Part shown: positions 1-5,699 of the stretch, one piece after another
Layout: every line of letters starts with the position of its first letter
How positions within the stretch are numbered: the stretch's first letter is position 1
Assembly (NCBI GenBank): GCA_964405375.1
Contig: CAYONQ010000100.1
Coordinates: forward strand, 1-7,839
Source: CAYONQ01 sp964405375
GTDB taxonomy: Bacteria > Planctomycetota > Phycisphaerae > Sedimentisphaerales > Anaerobacaceae
DNA: 7,839 nt
Direction: 5' to 3'
Notes under the pieces: model-generated
The model's database searches: none
Told to the model about the DNA's origin: nothing
Seen by the model: only the letters and a program-made list of their open reading frames with translations
Program-made: the position numbers and the translations under genes

Positions 1-44
1 CGGACAAAAACAAACTTTTACTTCAATTATCTAAAATACTGTGA

Positions 45-137
45 ACGGAAACGAATTTCCTTGTCAGGCACAACTATGATTGGCCTGTTGATGAAATGGA
101 AAGGCAATACAATGCTCTAATAGATTCTTTTCAATAA
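45..137 (+). other. possible C-terminal remnant of an upstream gene
   Basis: After an in-frame TGA at 42-44 this frame stays open for 30 codons to TAA at 135-137. It reads like a real protein end, with a mixed polar and aromatic composition that includes RHNYDWPVDEMERQYNALID. There is no ATG with a ribosome binding site at its head, so it would have to be the tail of a frameshifted or decayed gene lying mainly left of the window. Another frame (1-120) is also open but has a less protein-like composition. I do not recognise the family. It could equally be chance in AT-rich DNA. Confidence 0.25.
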
Positions 138-140
138 TGA

Positions 141-167
141 TTCTCTGTGTCCTCTGTGTTCTCTGTG
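141..167. repeat. tandem repeat, three 9-bp units TYCTCTGTG
   Basis: Three consecutive 9-mers are visible: TTCTCTGTG, TCCTCTGTG and TTCTCTGTG. They are followed by GC and then the A-rich ribosome-binding region of pyrG. On the minus strand the array would translate as His-Arg-Glu/Gly repeats, which explains the spurious open frame there. From general knowledge, runs of CTCTGTG of this kind recur between genes in many unrelated environmental bacterial genomes. I cannot confirm copy number elsewhere in this genome. The array lies 25 nt before the pyrG start, so it is probably inside the 5' untranslated region. Confidence 0.8.
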
Positions 168-192
168 GCAAGAAATAAAAGAAGGGAAAATT

Positions 193-1962
193 ATGGTGAA
201 AGATAAAGATTTGCTGGCGTCTGTTAGTGACAGGTCAACCGATAGTGAATTTTTCTCTCCTGTGCCGGAGGGATATAAAAAAGGAAGGACTCGATATGTC
301 TTTGTTATGGGCACGGTGATGAGCGGCTTAGGCAAAGGGATATTCTCATCGTGCCTTGCCAAGCTGATGCAGGACAAGGGGCTGAAAGTAGCACCTATCA
401 AGCTGGAGGGCTATTTGAATGTAGATTCCGGGACGCTGAATCCGTTTCGGCACGGCGAGGTGTTCGTATTAGACGATGGTATGGAATGTGATATGGACTT
501 AGGCACATACGAGAGGATTTTAGATAAGGATTTGACGAGGGTGAACTTCGCCACCAGCGGACAGATTTTCAGCTCGGTCCTGCACAGGGAACGCCACGGC
601 GACTATTTAGGCAGAGACGTTCAGATGATTCCGCACGTTACCGGCGAGGTCAAGTTGAAACTTCGTCAATTGGCGGTCGAAAGCGAGGCCGATATAGTAT
701 TTGTCGAGATTGGCGGGACGGTCGGCGATTTGGAAAACGCATACTTCATCGAGGCGATGCGGGAGCTGGCTTACGAGGAAGGGCCTAACAGCAGCTGCTT
801 TGTGGCGTTGACGTATATATTAGAGCCGGCGACGCTCGGCGAACAGAAATCAAAGGCGGCCCAATTAGGAATCAAGCAGCTTATGCAGTGCGGCATCCAG
901 CCGGACATAATCGCCTGCAGGGCGGCCAATCCCGTAAGTGAGAAGGCGCGCGAAAAGATAAGCGTTTACAGCAATGTGCCTCTCGAAAGGGTCATAAGCA
1001 TGCCTGATTCGGCCAGCATATATATGATACCGGCGATGCTGCGGGACTGCGGGCTGGATTTTGCGGTGCTGCGGCTATTAAAAATCGAGGACAGAATCAA
1101 CCTGAGGCACGAGCGCAAGACGTGGTCGCAGTGGTGCGAGTTCACCGACAAAATCGGCACCGCCAACCGCCGGATAAGCATCGGTATAACCGGCAAATAT
1201 ACATCCGTGCGCGACAGCTATGCCTCGATAATCAACGCACTCGAGCACGCCGGTATTGCTCTCGGCTGTAAGACAGAAATAAAATGGATTGAAACGACTG
1301 CCATTACCGACGCCAACGCGGCCGAACATCTCAAAGATGTTGACGGTATCATTATACCGGGCGGGTTCGGCACCCGTGGTGCGGAAGGAAAAATCGCCTG
1401 TGCAAAGTACGCCAGAGAGAACGATTTACCCTATCTCGGACTGTGCTTCGGCTTTCAAATGGCGGTTGTAGAATTTGCCCGCAATGTCTGCGGTCTGGCG
1501 GAGGCCAACAGCACCGAGATTGAGCCGGATTGTCCCGAGCCGGTAATCGACATCCTGCCGGAGCAGAAGAAAATCGAAGGGTTAGGCGGAAATATGCGTC
1601 TCGGCGGAAGGGACATCGAACTAAAGCCGGAGACGTTGGCATGGGAGCTTTTCGGCAGGGTTGATTCGGTCAGGATGCGGTTCAGGCACCGCTACGAGGT
1701 TGACCCTCGCTATATTGAAACATTAGAGAAGGCGGGCCTGGTATTTTCGGGCAAGGCACCCAATCAGCCGATTATGCAAATTTTGGAGATTGCGTCACAT
1801 CCGTTCTTTGTCGGCACTCAGGCACATCCCTGCCTGACGTCCCGGCCGCTGAGACCTCAGCCGATGTTCGCAGGGCTCGTTGCCGCAGCGACGCAGAGAC
1901 ATTACCCTGACGAAAAGCTGGCCGATTGCATAAAGGCCGTGCGAAAGGTGTGTAGTACTTAA
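193..1962 (+). CDS. pyrG: CTP synthase (divergent, glutamine-hydrolysing type)
   Basis: PyrG makes CTP from UTP, ATP and glutamine-derived ammonia in the cytoplasm, the last step of de novo pyrimidine nucleotide synthesis. The 589-residue product has both domains. The N-terminal synthetase has the ATP loop SGLGKG (44-49), Mg-ligand positions Asp102 and Glu172 (in EIGGTVGD), and the UTP-site pattern GEQKSKAAQ (216-224) that keeps both Lys and the Gln. The C-terminal class I glutamine amidotransferase has PGGFGTRG, nucleophile Cys418 (LGLCFGFQ) and His545. Oddities: the usual HPE of the triad is His-Pro-Cys (545-547); the usual KFDPY is KLEGY; KPTQHS is replaced by KAAQLG. About 30 extra residues precede the usual start. 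The ATG at 193 follows GAAGGGA at good spacing, so the extension looks genuine. A CTP synthase paralogue with altered glutamine use is the alternative. Confidence 0.93.
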   Translation: MVKDKDLLASVSDRSTDSEFFSPVPEGYKKGRTRYVFVMGTVMSGLGKGIFSSCLAKLMQDKGLKVAPIKLEGYLNVDSGTLNPFRHGEVFVLDDGMECDMDLGTYERILDKDLTRVNFATSGQIFSSVLHRERHGDYLGRDVQMIPHVTGEVKLKLRQLAVESEADIVFVEIGGTVGDLENAYFIEAMRELAYEEGPNSSCFVALTYILEPATLGEQKSKAAQLGIKQLMQCGIQPDIIACRAANPVSEKAREKISVYSNVPLERVISMPDSASIYMIPAMLRDCGLDFAVLRLLKIEDRINLRHERKTWSQWCEFTDKIGTANRRISIGITGKYTSVRDSYASIINALEHAGIALGCKTEIKWIETTAITDANAAEHLKDVDGIIIPGGFGTRGAEGKIACAKYARENDLPYLGLCFGFQMAVVEFARNVCGLAEANSTEIEPDCPEPVIDILPEQKKIEGLGGNMRLGGRDIELKPETLAWELFGRVDSVRMRFRHRYEVDPRYIETLEKAGLVFSGKAPNQPIMQILEIASHPFFVGTQAHPCLTSRPLRPQPMFAGLVAAATQRHYPDEKLADCIKAVRKVCST

Positions 1963-1990
1963 CTCAAACTGACCATCGGTCAGTTTGAGT
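1962..1990. repeat. perfect 13-bp inverted repeat just after pyrG
   Basis: ACTCAAACTGACC, spacer ATC, then GGTCAGTTTGAGT. The two arms are exactly complementary and begin on the last base of the pyrG stop codon. As RNA this is a strong hairpin with a 3-nt loop, and it may end or stabilise the pyrG transcript. No T-run follows, so it is not a classical intrinsic terminator. As DNA, the ACTGACC-n3-GGTCAGT core also resembles a dimeric-repressor operator. The right arm plus flanking bases recurs at 2170-2186. Confidence 0.9.
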
Positions 1991-1991
1991 A
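1975..1991 (+). repeat. 17-bp direct repeat, copy 1
   Basis: ATCGGTCAGTTTGAGTA is repeated exactly at 2170-2186, 195 bp further right. This copy is the spacer plus right arm of the hairpin after pyrG, while the second copy stands alone. The two copies bracket 178 bp full of hairpins, as would be expected for the ends of a small inserted or duplicated segment. Two copies of an operator half-site are the alternative. Confidence 0.85.
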
Positions 1992-1995
1992 TGCA

Positions 1996-2009
1996 ATGCC
2001 GTAAGGCAT
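1996..2009. repeat. short hairpin ATGCC-GTAA-GGCAT
   Basis: A 5-bp stem closed by GTAA, a GNRA-type tetraloop sequence. It lies six bases after the 13-bp hairpin. On its own it is too short to mean much. It is listed because it is one of five inverted repeats in a row. Confidence 0.5.
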
Positions 2010-2038
2010 CCTGTGGAAAATCAAAGTTAAAAATGCAA

Positions 2039-2065
2039 TCCGCCTTCGCATAAAGCTATGGCGGA
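2039..2065. repeat. inverted repeat TCCGCC/GGCGGA with 15-nt loop
   Basis: Six-base arms TCCGCC (2039-2044) and GGCGGA (2060-2065) enclose a loop that can form a second small stem, CATA-AAGC-TATG (2049-2060). From memory, intergenic elements of the form CCGCCttcgc...GGCGG recur in many environmental bacterial genomes. I infer that this is a dispersed repeat rather than a gene-specific site, but the window holds only one copy. Confidence 0.65.
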
Positions 2066-2078
2066 CAAGAATTGTGGA

Positions 2079-2097
2079 ATCCCGACTCTGTCGGGAT
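2079..2097. repeat. 8-bp inverted repeat ATCCCGAC-TCT-GTCGGGAT
   Basis: Perfect 8-bp arms with a TCT loop form a stable GC-rich hairpin. TATTTTC follows a few bases later (2101-2107), so a weak terminator for pyrG on the plus strand is conceivable. ATCCCGAC/GTCGGGAT hairpins are another type often seen scattered between genes, so a dispersed repeat is the more likely reading. Confidence 0.75.
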
Positions 2098-2107
2098 GGC
2101 TATTTTC

Positions 2108-2130
2108 ATTATGGTTTTGTTTTCCATAAT
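2108..2130. repeat. 7-bp inverted repeat ATTATGG/CCATAAT
   Basis: Arms at 2108-2114 and 2124-2130 enclose the T-rich loop TTTTGTTTT. The stem is AT-rich, so its stability is modest. It is the last of the five hairpins between pyrG and the next gene. Confidence 0.55.
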
Positions 2131-2159
2131 TATGTACACAAAATGGTTTATATCGGTTC

Positions 2160-2188
2160 TTGGCAATAAATCGGTCAGTTTGAGTAAT
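2160..2188 (+). promoter_or_regulatory. candidate promoter for the Cys4 protein gene
   Basis: TTGGCA (2160-2165, five of six to the -35 consensus) is followed after 17 bp by AGTAAT (2183-2188, four of six to the -10). Transcription would begin about 35 nt before the ATG at 2229. The second copy of the 17-bp repeat (2170-2186) fills the spacer of this promoter, a position where a repressor would block it. Both the promoter and the operator idea are inference. Confidence 0.3.
2170..2186 (+). repeat. 17-bp direct repeat, copy 2
   Basis: Exact second copy of ATCGGTCAGTTTGAGTA from 1975-1991, here without the complementary left arm. It ends five bases before the GTTCRTA tandem repeat and lies inside the candidate promoter of the downstream gene. 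Confidence 0.85.
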
Positions 2189-2190
2189 AA

Positions 2191-2212
2191 GTTCATAGTT
2201 CGTAGTTCGTAG
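2191..2212. repeat. tandem repeat, three 7-bp units GTTCRTA
   Basis: GTTCATA, GTTCGTA and GTTCGTA run head to tail and end with G. The array stops 16 nt before the start codon of the next gene. TTCGTAGTTCGTAG strings are, from general knowledge, another short tandem repeat scattered through many environmental bacterial genomes. Its placement copies that of the 9-bp array before pyrG. Confidence 0.75.
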
Positions 2213-2228
2213 AAATTAAAGAAATATC

Positions 2229-3029
2229 ATGGACAAAGAATACGTCAAGAAACTTGCTAAAGACCCAAGATTTATTCCAGGCATTTATAATTATTGCGAC
2301 CGATGGTGTGAACGCTGTCCGTTCACTTCACACTGTATGAACTTTGCCTTGAGCGAGGAACAATTCAGTGACCCGGAAGCCCGCGACATAAACAACGATG
2401 TCTTCTGGGCGAAACTATCTGAAGCGTTTCAGGTAACCCTTGAAATGGTCAAAGAAAGCGCCGAAGAGCTTGGCATTGACCTTGAGTCTATCGACTATGA
2501 GACAATATCGCAAGAGGATAAAATTGCTGACGACACTGCCGAAAACCACGAATGTGCTCGTGCGGCGAAGGCCTATGGTAAAATGGTAAGCAACTGGTTT
2601 AATTCAAGTAAAGACCTGTTTGAAGAAAAGGCGGATGAGCTTAGCCAAGAAGTACAACTTGAGCTGCCTGATTCCAATCCTCGGGCAGAATTCCTCGACT
2701 TAAAAGATTCAGTAGACATCATCCGCTGGTATCAGCACCTCATATACGTCAAACTTATCAGAGCCATCAGAGGAACTTTGAGAGAAGCTCTACAAAGTTT
2801 GGATGAAGTTCCCGAAGATTCAAACGGTTCAGCAAAGGTCGCTTTAATCTCAATAGACCGCTCGATTGCTGCATGGGGCCAAATGCGCAACCACTTTCCT
2901 GAACGGGATGATGACATCCTCGACATCCTTGTACATCTCGACCGATTACGCAGGAAAACAGAAACTGTATTTCCGGATGCAAGGGCCTTTATCCGACCAG
3001 GACTCGACTATACAGACCAAGATACCTGA
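2229..3029 (+). CDS. conserved-looking protein of unknown function with N-terminal Cys4 motif
   Basis: A 266-residue soluble acidic protein with no signal peptide or membrane segment. I do not recognise a named family. Near the N-terminus, PGIYNYCDRWCERCPFTSHC has four cysteines (23, 27, 30, 36) in the pattern C-x3-C-x2-C-x5-C, suited to holding zinc or an iron-sulfur cluster. One more Cys lies at 109. The remainder looks almost wholly helical and charged, with a Trp/Tyr-rich middle (IIRWYQHLIYVK). The first three cysteines match the spacing of radical-SAM enzymes, but the protein lacks the barrel and is too small. The ATG at 2229 has only a weak A-rich upstream region and no clear Shine-Dalgarno site. 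Gaps of 266 and 97 nt to its neighbours suggest its own transcript. The orderly composition supports a real gene, but its function is unknown. Confidence 0.85.
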   Translation: MDKEYVKKLAKDPRFIPGIYNYCDRWCERCPFTSHCMNFALSEEQFSDPEARDINNDVFWAKLSEAFQVTLEMVKESAEELGIDLESIDYETISQEDKIADDTAENHECARAAKAYGKMVSNWFNSSKDLFEEKADELSQEVQLELPDSNPRAEFLDLKDSVDIIRWYQHLIYVKLIRAIRGTLREALQSLDEVPEDSNGSAKVALISIDRSIAAWGQMRNHFPERDDDILDILVHLDRLRRKTETVFPDARAFIRPGLDYTDQDT

Positions 3030-3035
3030 TTGCGC

Positions 3036-3064
3036 TGTGTTCTTGCGACCTACACACCATTTTT
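3036..3064 (+). terminator. weak candidate terminator after the Cys4 protein gene
   Basis: TGTGT (3036-3040) can pair with ACACA (3052-3056) across an 11-nt loop, and a run of five T follows at 3060-3064. The stem is short and AT-containing, so this is only a possibility. Confidence 0.2.
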
Positions 3065-3114
3065 ACTCTTCGTGGGTTTGTGTCAAAACATATGGATTCC
3101 AGTCCCTGTGACGC

Positions 3115-3120
3115 TATAAT
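3115..3120 (+). promoter_or_regulatory. perfect TATAAT -10 box directly before prmC
   Basis: TATAAT ends six bases before the prmC ATG at 3127, so the expected transcription start falls on or next to that ATG. No good -35 box lies 16-18 bp upstream (ATGGAT at 17), and no Shine-Dalgarno site is visible. If used, the box would give a leaderless or nearly leaderless prmC message. Confidence 0.4.
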
Positions 3121-3126
3121 TGGCTT

Positions 3127-4008
3127 ATGCAGACGTGGACGATACAGAAGCTGTTAAACTGGACTGCTAAATACCTTACCGGCAAGGGTGTTGATTCGCC
3201 GAGGTTAAGTGCGGAGCTTCTGCTCGGTGACGTAGCGGGGCTAAAGCGAATTGAACTGTACACACACTTCGATAAACCCGTTACAAAAGAGCAATTAGAC
3301 CGGCTGCGTGATTTAGTGAAACGGGCCGGTCAGCAGGAACCGATTGCGTACCTAACCGGCAAGACCGAATTTTATTCGCTGGAGCTCAATATCACTGCTG
3401 ACTGTATGATTCCCCGGCCTGAGACGGAACTGCTTGTCGAACGGGCTATTGAATTCCTGCGAAAACGCACGGGCAAACAGTTTGTCTGCGATTTGTGCAC
3501 GGGCAGCGGATGCATTGCCGCAGCGATTGCAAAAAATTTCCCTGATGCCGACATAATTGCAACAGATATTTCCGATGCCGCTCTAAATATAGCTGCAAAA
3601 AATGTTGAAAAGCACCAATTGGGCGACCGAATCAATCTTTTATGCGGGGATTTATTCGAGCCGATTTTGCCTCAATTAGACATCGATAGATTCGATTTGA
3701 TTGTCTGCAATCCGCCTTACGTAAGTTCTGATGAGTTTGAGAAACTCGGCAAAAATGTAAAGGACTACGAGCCAAGGTCGGCCCTATTCGCAGGCGACGA
3801 TGGACTTGATGTGTACCGGAGGATTATTGACAAGGTAGAGCAGTTTCTAAGGCCCGATGCGGCGTTAATGCTGGAAATCGGCTACAGTCAGGGACAGCCG
3901 GTCAGAGAGCTGCTTGAGCAGGCCGGCTGTTTTAGTGAAGTTACAATTGAAAAGGACTTTCATAATAACGACCGAATCACAATCGCAAAAAAACAAAAAC
4001 CGGCATAA
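3127..4008 (+). CDS. prmC: peptide chain release factor N5-glutamine methyltransferase
   Basis: PrmC (HemK) methylates the glutamine of the GGQ motif in release factors RF1 and RF2 using S-adenosylmethionine, which improves translation termination. The 293-residue product has the usual length. A helical N-terminal release-factor-binding domain (about 1-85) leads to IPRPETE (95-101). The Rossmann methyltransferase domain follows, with SAM loop VCDLCTGSGC (120-129), an acidic ribose position in ATDIS, and the signature NPPY (195-198), which holds the target glutamine. The C-terminal FHNNDRITIAKK matches the family's DLxGxxR-type end. Its common partner prfA is not adjacent: the upstream gene is the unrelated Cys4 protein. 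There is no Shine-Dalgarno site before the ATG, and a TATAAT box sits immediately upstream. Confidence 0.96.
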   Translation: MQTWTIQKLLNWTAKYLTGKGVDSPRLSAELLLGDVAGLKRIELYTHFDKPVTKEQLDRLRDLVKRAGQQEPIAYLTGKTEFYSLELNITADCMIPRPETELLVERAIEFLRKRTGKQFVCDLCTGSGCIAAAIAKNFPDADIIATDISDAALNIAAKNVEKHQLGDRINLLCGDLFEPILPQLDIDRFDLIVCNPPYVSSDEFEKLGKNVKDYEPRSALFAGDDGLDVYRRIIDKVEQFLRPDAALMLEIGYSQGQPVRELLEQAGCFSEVTIEKDFHNNDRITIAKKQKPA

Positions 4009-4030
4009 CGAAATAAAATGTTACTCTGTG

Positions 4031-4060
4031 TTGGTTAAGCTGAAGGCACAAGATAACCAA
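4031..4060. repeat. 7-bp inverted repeat TTGGTTA/TAACCAA after prmC
   Basis: Arms at 4031-4037 and 4054-4060 are perfectly complementary across a 16-nt loop, starting 22 nt after the prmC stop. No T-run follows. It may contribute to the 3' end of the prmC message, but as a terminator it is weak. Confidence 0.45.
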
Positions 4061-4069
4061 TAAAGGCAT

Positions 4070-4100
4070 TTGACAGGCGGGGCTATTTTTAGTACACAAT
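4070..4100 (+). promoter_or_regulatory. candidate sigma-70 promoter for the deacetylase gene
   Basis: A perfect -35 box TTGACA (4070-4075) is followed by weaker -10 options: TACACA at 17-bp spacing (4093-4098) or CACAAT at 19 bp (4095-4100). It would give a 5' untranslated region of roughly 75-80 nt before the ATG at 4184. Confidence 0.4.
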
Positions 4101-4183
4101 CAACTGGATTTAACTGCCTTAAGTTTTCAATGAAGCAAAGATAAGGAAAGTACTTCTATAACCTTAAATTCGGGAGGTAAGAA

Positions 4184-5101
4184 ATGAGAAAAAGTATTTT
4201 TGGTTTTGCGATAGTGGTGCTGGTGGTTCTGGTGTCGGTACCGGGTGTATCGAGCTTGAAAGCGGCTTCCGAGGACGGCAAGCTGCATATCATCGCCATC
4301 GGCGGCCATCCTGACGACTGTGAGATTAAGGCGGGCGGCGTAGCGGCTATGTGGGCTGCACAGGGCCATCACGTCAAGTTTCTGTCGGTTACAAACGGCG
4401 ATACCGGCCACTGGGGTATGGCCGGCGGGGAATTATCACGTCGGCGGACAAAAGAGGCCGAGAAGGCGGCGAAGGCGCTGGGCATTGAACAGACGCAGGT
4501 GCTCGACAACCACACGGGCGAACTTACGGCGACTTTGGAGAACCGGAGAAAGCTGCTGCGGCTCATTCGCCAGTGGAAAGCAGACATCGTGCTGACACAT
4601 CGTCCCAACGACTACCACCCGGACCACCGCTATACGGGGCTATTAGTGCAGGACACAGCATATATTGTTACGGTTCCGATGAACTGCCCCGATGTGCCGC
4701 ACCTGCCGAGAAATCCGGTCTATATGTACTTCCGGGACCGTTTTGAAAAGCCGGCACCCCTCAAGCCGGACGTTGTGGTTGCAATAGACGAGGTCATCGA
4801 ACAGAAGATACAGGCGATGGTGGCGATGGAATCGCAGTTTATCGAGGGTGGTGTGAAAGGCAATGAGTCAATGGTTCCTAAGAATGAGCAGCAGTGGGCC
4901 GAGGGCCGCAAAAGGGTGCGTGACAGATTTACCAGGAGGTTTGCCGGTGTTGCAGATATGTACAGGGAACAGTTAATAGCTCTTTACGGCAAGGAAAAGG
5001 GTAAAAAGGTGAAATACGCAGAGGCATTCGAGGTCTGCGAGTACGGCCGTCAGCCCACGGCTGATGAGCTAAGACAGCTTTTCCCCTTCTTCGAGCGGTA
5101 A
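4184..5101 (+). CDS. secreted PIG-L/LmbE-family zinc deacetylase
   Basis: LmbE/PIG-L proteins are zinc hydrolases that remove N-acetyl groups from amino sugars or their conjugates. The 305-residue product begins with a typical Sec signal peptide: MRK, a hydrophobic stretch at about 5-22, and a likely cut near residues 24-29. The mature enzyme should therefore act outside the cytoplasmic membrane. No lipobox Cys is present. Motif 1 is GGHPDDCE, where by comparison with MshB His42 and Asp45 bind zinc and Asp44 is the base. Motif 2 is YHPDHR, with His148 as the third zinc ligand. A strong GGGAGG lies 7 nt before the ATG. Standing alone between prmC and the convergent apt, it gives no substrate clue; a cell-surface or environmental glycan is an inference. 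Cytoplasmic roles such as mycothiol synthesis are unlikely given the signal peptide. Confidence 0.93.
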   Translation: MRKSIFGFAIVVLVVLVSVPGVSSLKAASEDGKLHIIAIGGHPDDCEIKAGGVAAMWAAQGHHVKFLSVTNGDTGHWGMAGGELSRRRTKEAEKAAKALGIEQTQVLDNHTGELTATLENRRKLLRLIRQWKADIVLTHRPNDYHPDHRYTGLLVQDTAYIVTVPMNCPDVPHLPRNPVYMYFRDRFEKPAPLKPDVVVAIDEVIEQKIQAMVAMESQFIEGGVKGNESMVPKNEQQWAEGRKRVRDRFTRRFAGVADMYREQLIALYGKEKGKKVKYAEAFEVCEYGRQPTADELRQLFPFFER

Positions 5102-5120
5102 GACTTAAGTGGTGGAAGCG

Positions 5121-5136
5121 CGGCGTATTCGAGCCG
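5121..5136. terminator. weak hairpin between the convergent deacetylase and apt genes
   Basis: CGGC (5121-5124) pairs with GCCG (5133-5136) across an 8-nt loop, in the 35-nt gap between two convergent stop codons. No T-run is present on either strand. The position suits a shared bidirectional terminator, but the stem is only four pairs. Confidence 0.15.
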
Positions 5137-5664
5137 TCAATAAGATATAACGGTGTTAATTTTATATTTGGTGAGTTTATCCCGGCCGGCCAAATCGGTA
5201 AGCTCTATAAGGAATGTTATCCCCACAATTGTAGCGCCTATTTTTTCGATGAGTTTGCAGGCGGCGGCCATTGTTCCGCCGGTGGCCAATAAATCGTCAA
5301 CCATCAGCACCTTTGCGGCCTTTGTTACAGCGTCACTATGCACCTCGAGGGTATCGGTGCCGTATTCCAAATCGTAGGTTACGCTTTCGGTTTTGAAAGG
5401 CAGCTTTCCTTTCTTTCGTATCGGCACAAAGCCGGCTTTGAGTTTCTCTGCAACCGCTGCGCCGAACATAAATCCACGTGCCTCAACGGCGGCAACATAG
5501 TCGATAGCTGTTTCTGTAAAGCCGGCGCATAATGCATCTATGGCTGTTGAAAATGCGGCGGGGTCAGCCAATAACGGTGTGATGTCGCGAAATAAAATGC
5601 CTTTTTTAGGCCAATCAGGTATGCTGCGAATGTAGTTTTCCAGATGAATCCCTTCTGTCACCAA
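5137..5664 (-). CDS. apt: adenine phosphoribosyltransferase
   Basis: Apt joins adenine to PRPP to form AMP, the adenine-salvage step, in the cytoplasm. The 175 residues match the family's compact length. Visible motifs are the N-terminal IRSIPDWPKKGILFRDITPL, EARGF (61-65), the flexible catalytic loop RKKGKLP (83-89) followed by YDLEYG, and the PRPP-binding loop VLMVDDLLATGGTM (119-132). Its start is ambiguous: TTG at 5664 and GTG at 5661 are adjacent codons. AGGGAG (5670-5675) lies 5 nt before the TTG and 8 nt before the GTG, so GTG is at least as likely, giving 174 residues. It lies 35 nt after the sigma-factor stop with no terminator between, so the two are probably cotranscribed. Confidence 0.96.
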   Translation of the reverse strand: MVTEGIHLENYIRSIPDWPKKGILFRDITPLLADPAAFSTAIDALCAGFTETAIDYVAAVEARGFMFGAAVAEKLKAGFVPIRKKGKLPFKTESVTYDLEYGTDTLEVHSDAVTKAAKVLMVDDLLATGGTMAAACKLIEKIGATIVGITFLIELTDLAGRDKLTKYKINTVISY

Positions 5665-5699
5665 GTTATCTCCCTATCTACCGTATGATATGTTGTCCA

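Noticed and set aside
61..80. Promoter for pyrG from TTGTCA and TATGAT
   Set aside because: The two boxes are only 8 bp apart, and no good -35 box lies 16-18 bp before TATGAT.
117..401. Minus-strand 94-codon frame with His-Arg-Glu repeats
   Set aside because: It is the antisense of the 9-bp tandem repeat and of the pyrG 5' end. The HREHRGHRE peptide comes only from the DNA repeat.
1962..1995. Classical rho-independent terminator for pyrG
   Set aside because: The stem is excellent but no T-run follows. It is recorded as an inverted repeat with uncertain function.
1962..2212. CRISPR array
   Set aside because: There are repeats, but only two copies of the 17-bp unit, 195 bp apart, with no regular spacers and no cas genes.
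2251..2336. Radical-SAM enzyme suggested by C-x3-C-x2-C
   Set aside because: The protein has only 266 residues, the motif is at the extreme N-terminus with a fourth Cys close by, and no other radical-SAM motifs or barrel-like alternation can be seen.
2866..3111. Plus-strand 81-codon frame overlapping the end of the Cys4 protein gene
   Set aside because: It lies mostly out of frame within a better-supported gene, and its C-terminal part runs through the prmC upstream region with no ribosome site or recognisable domain.
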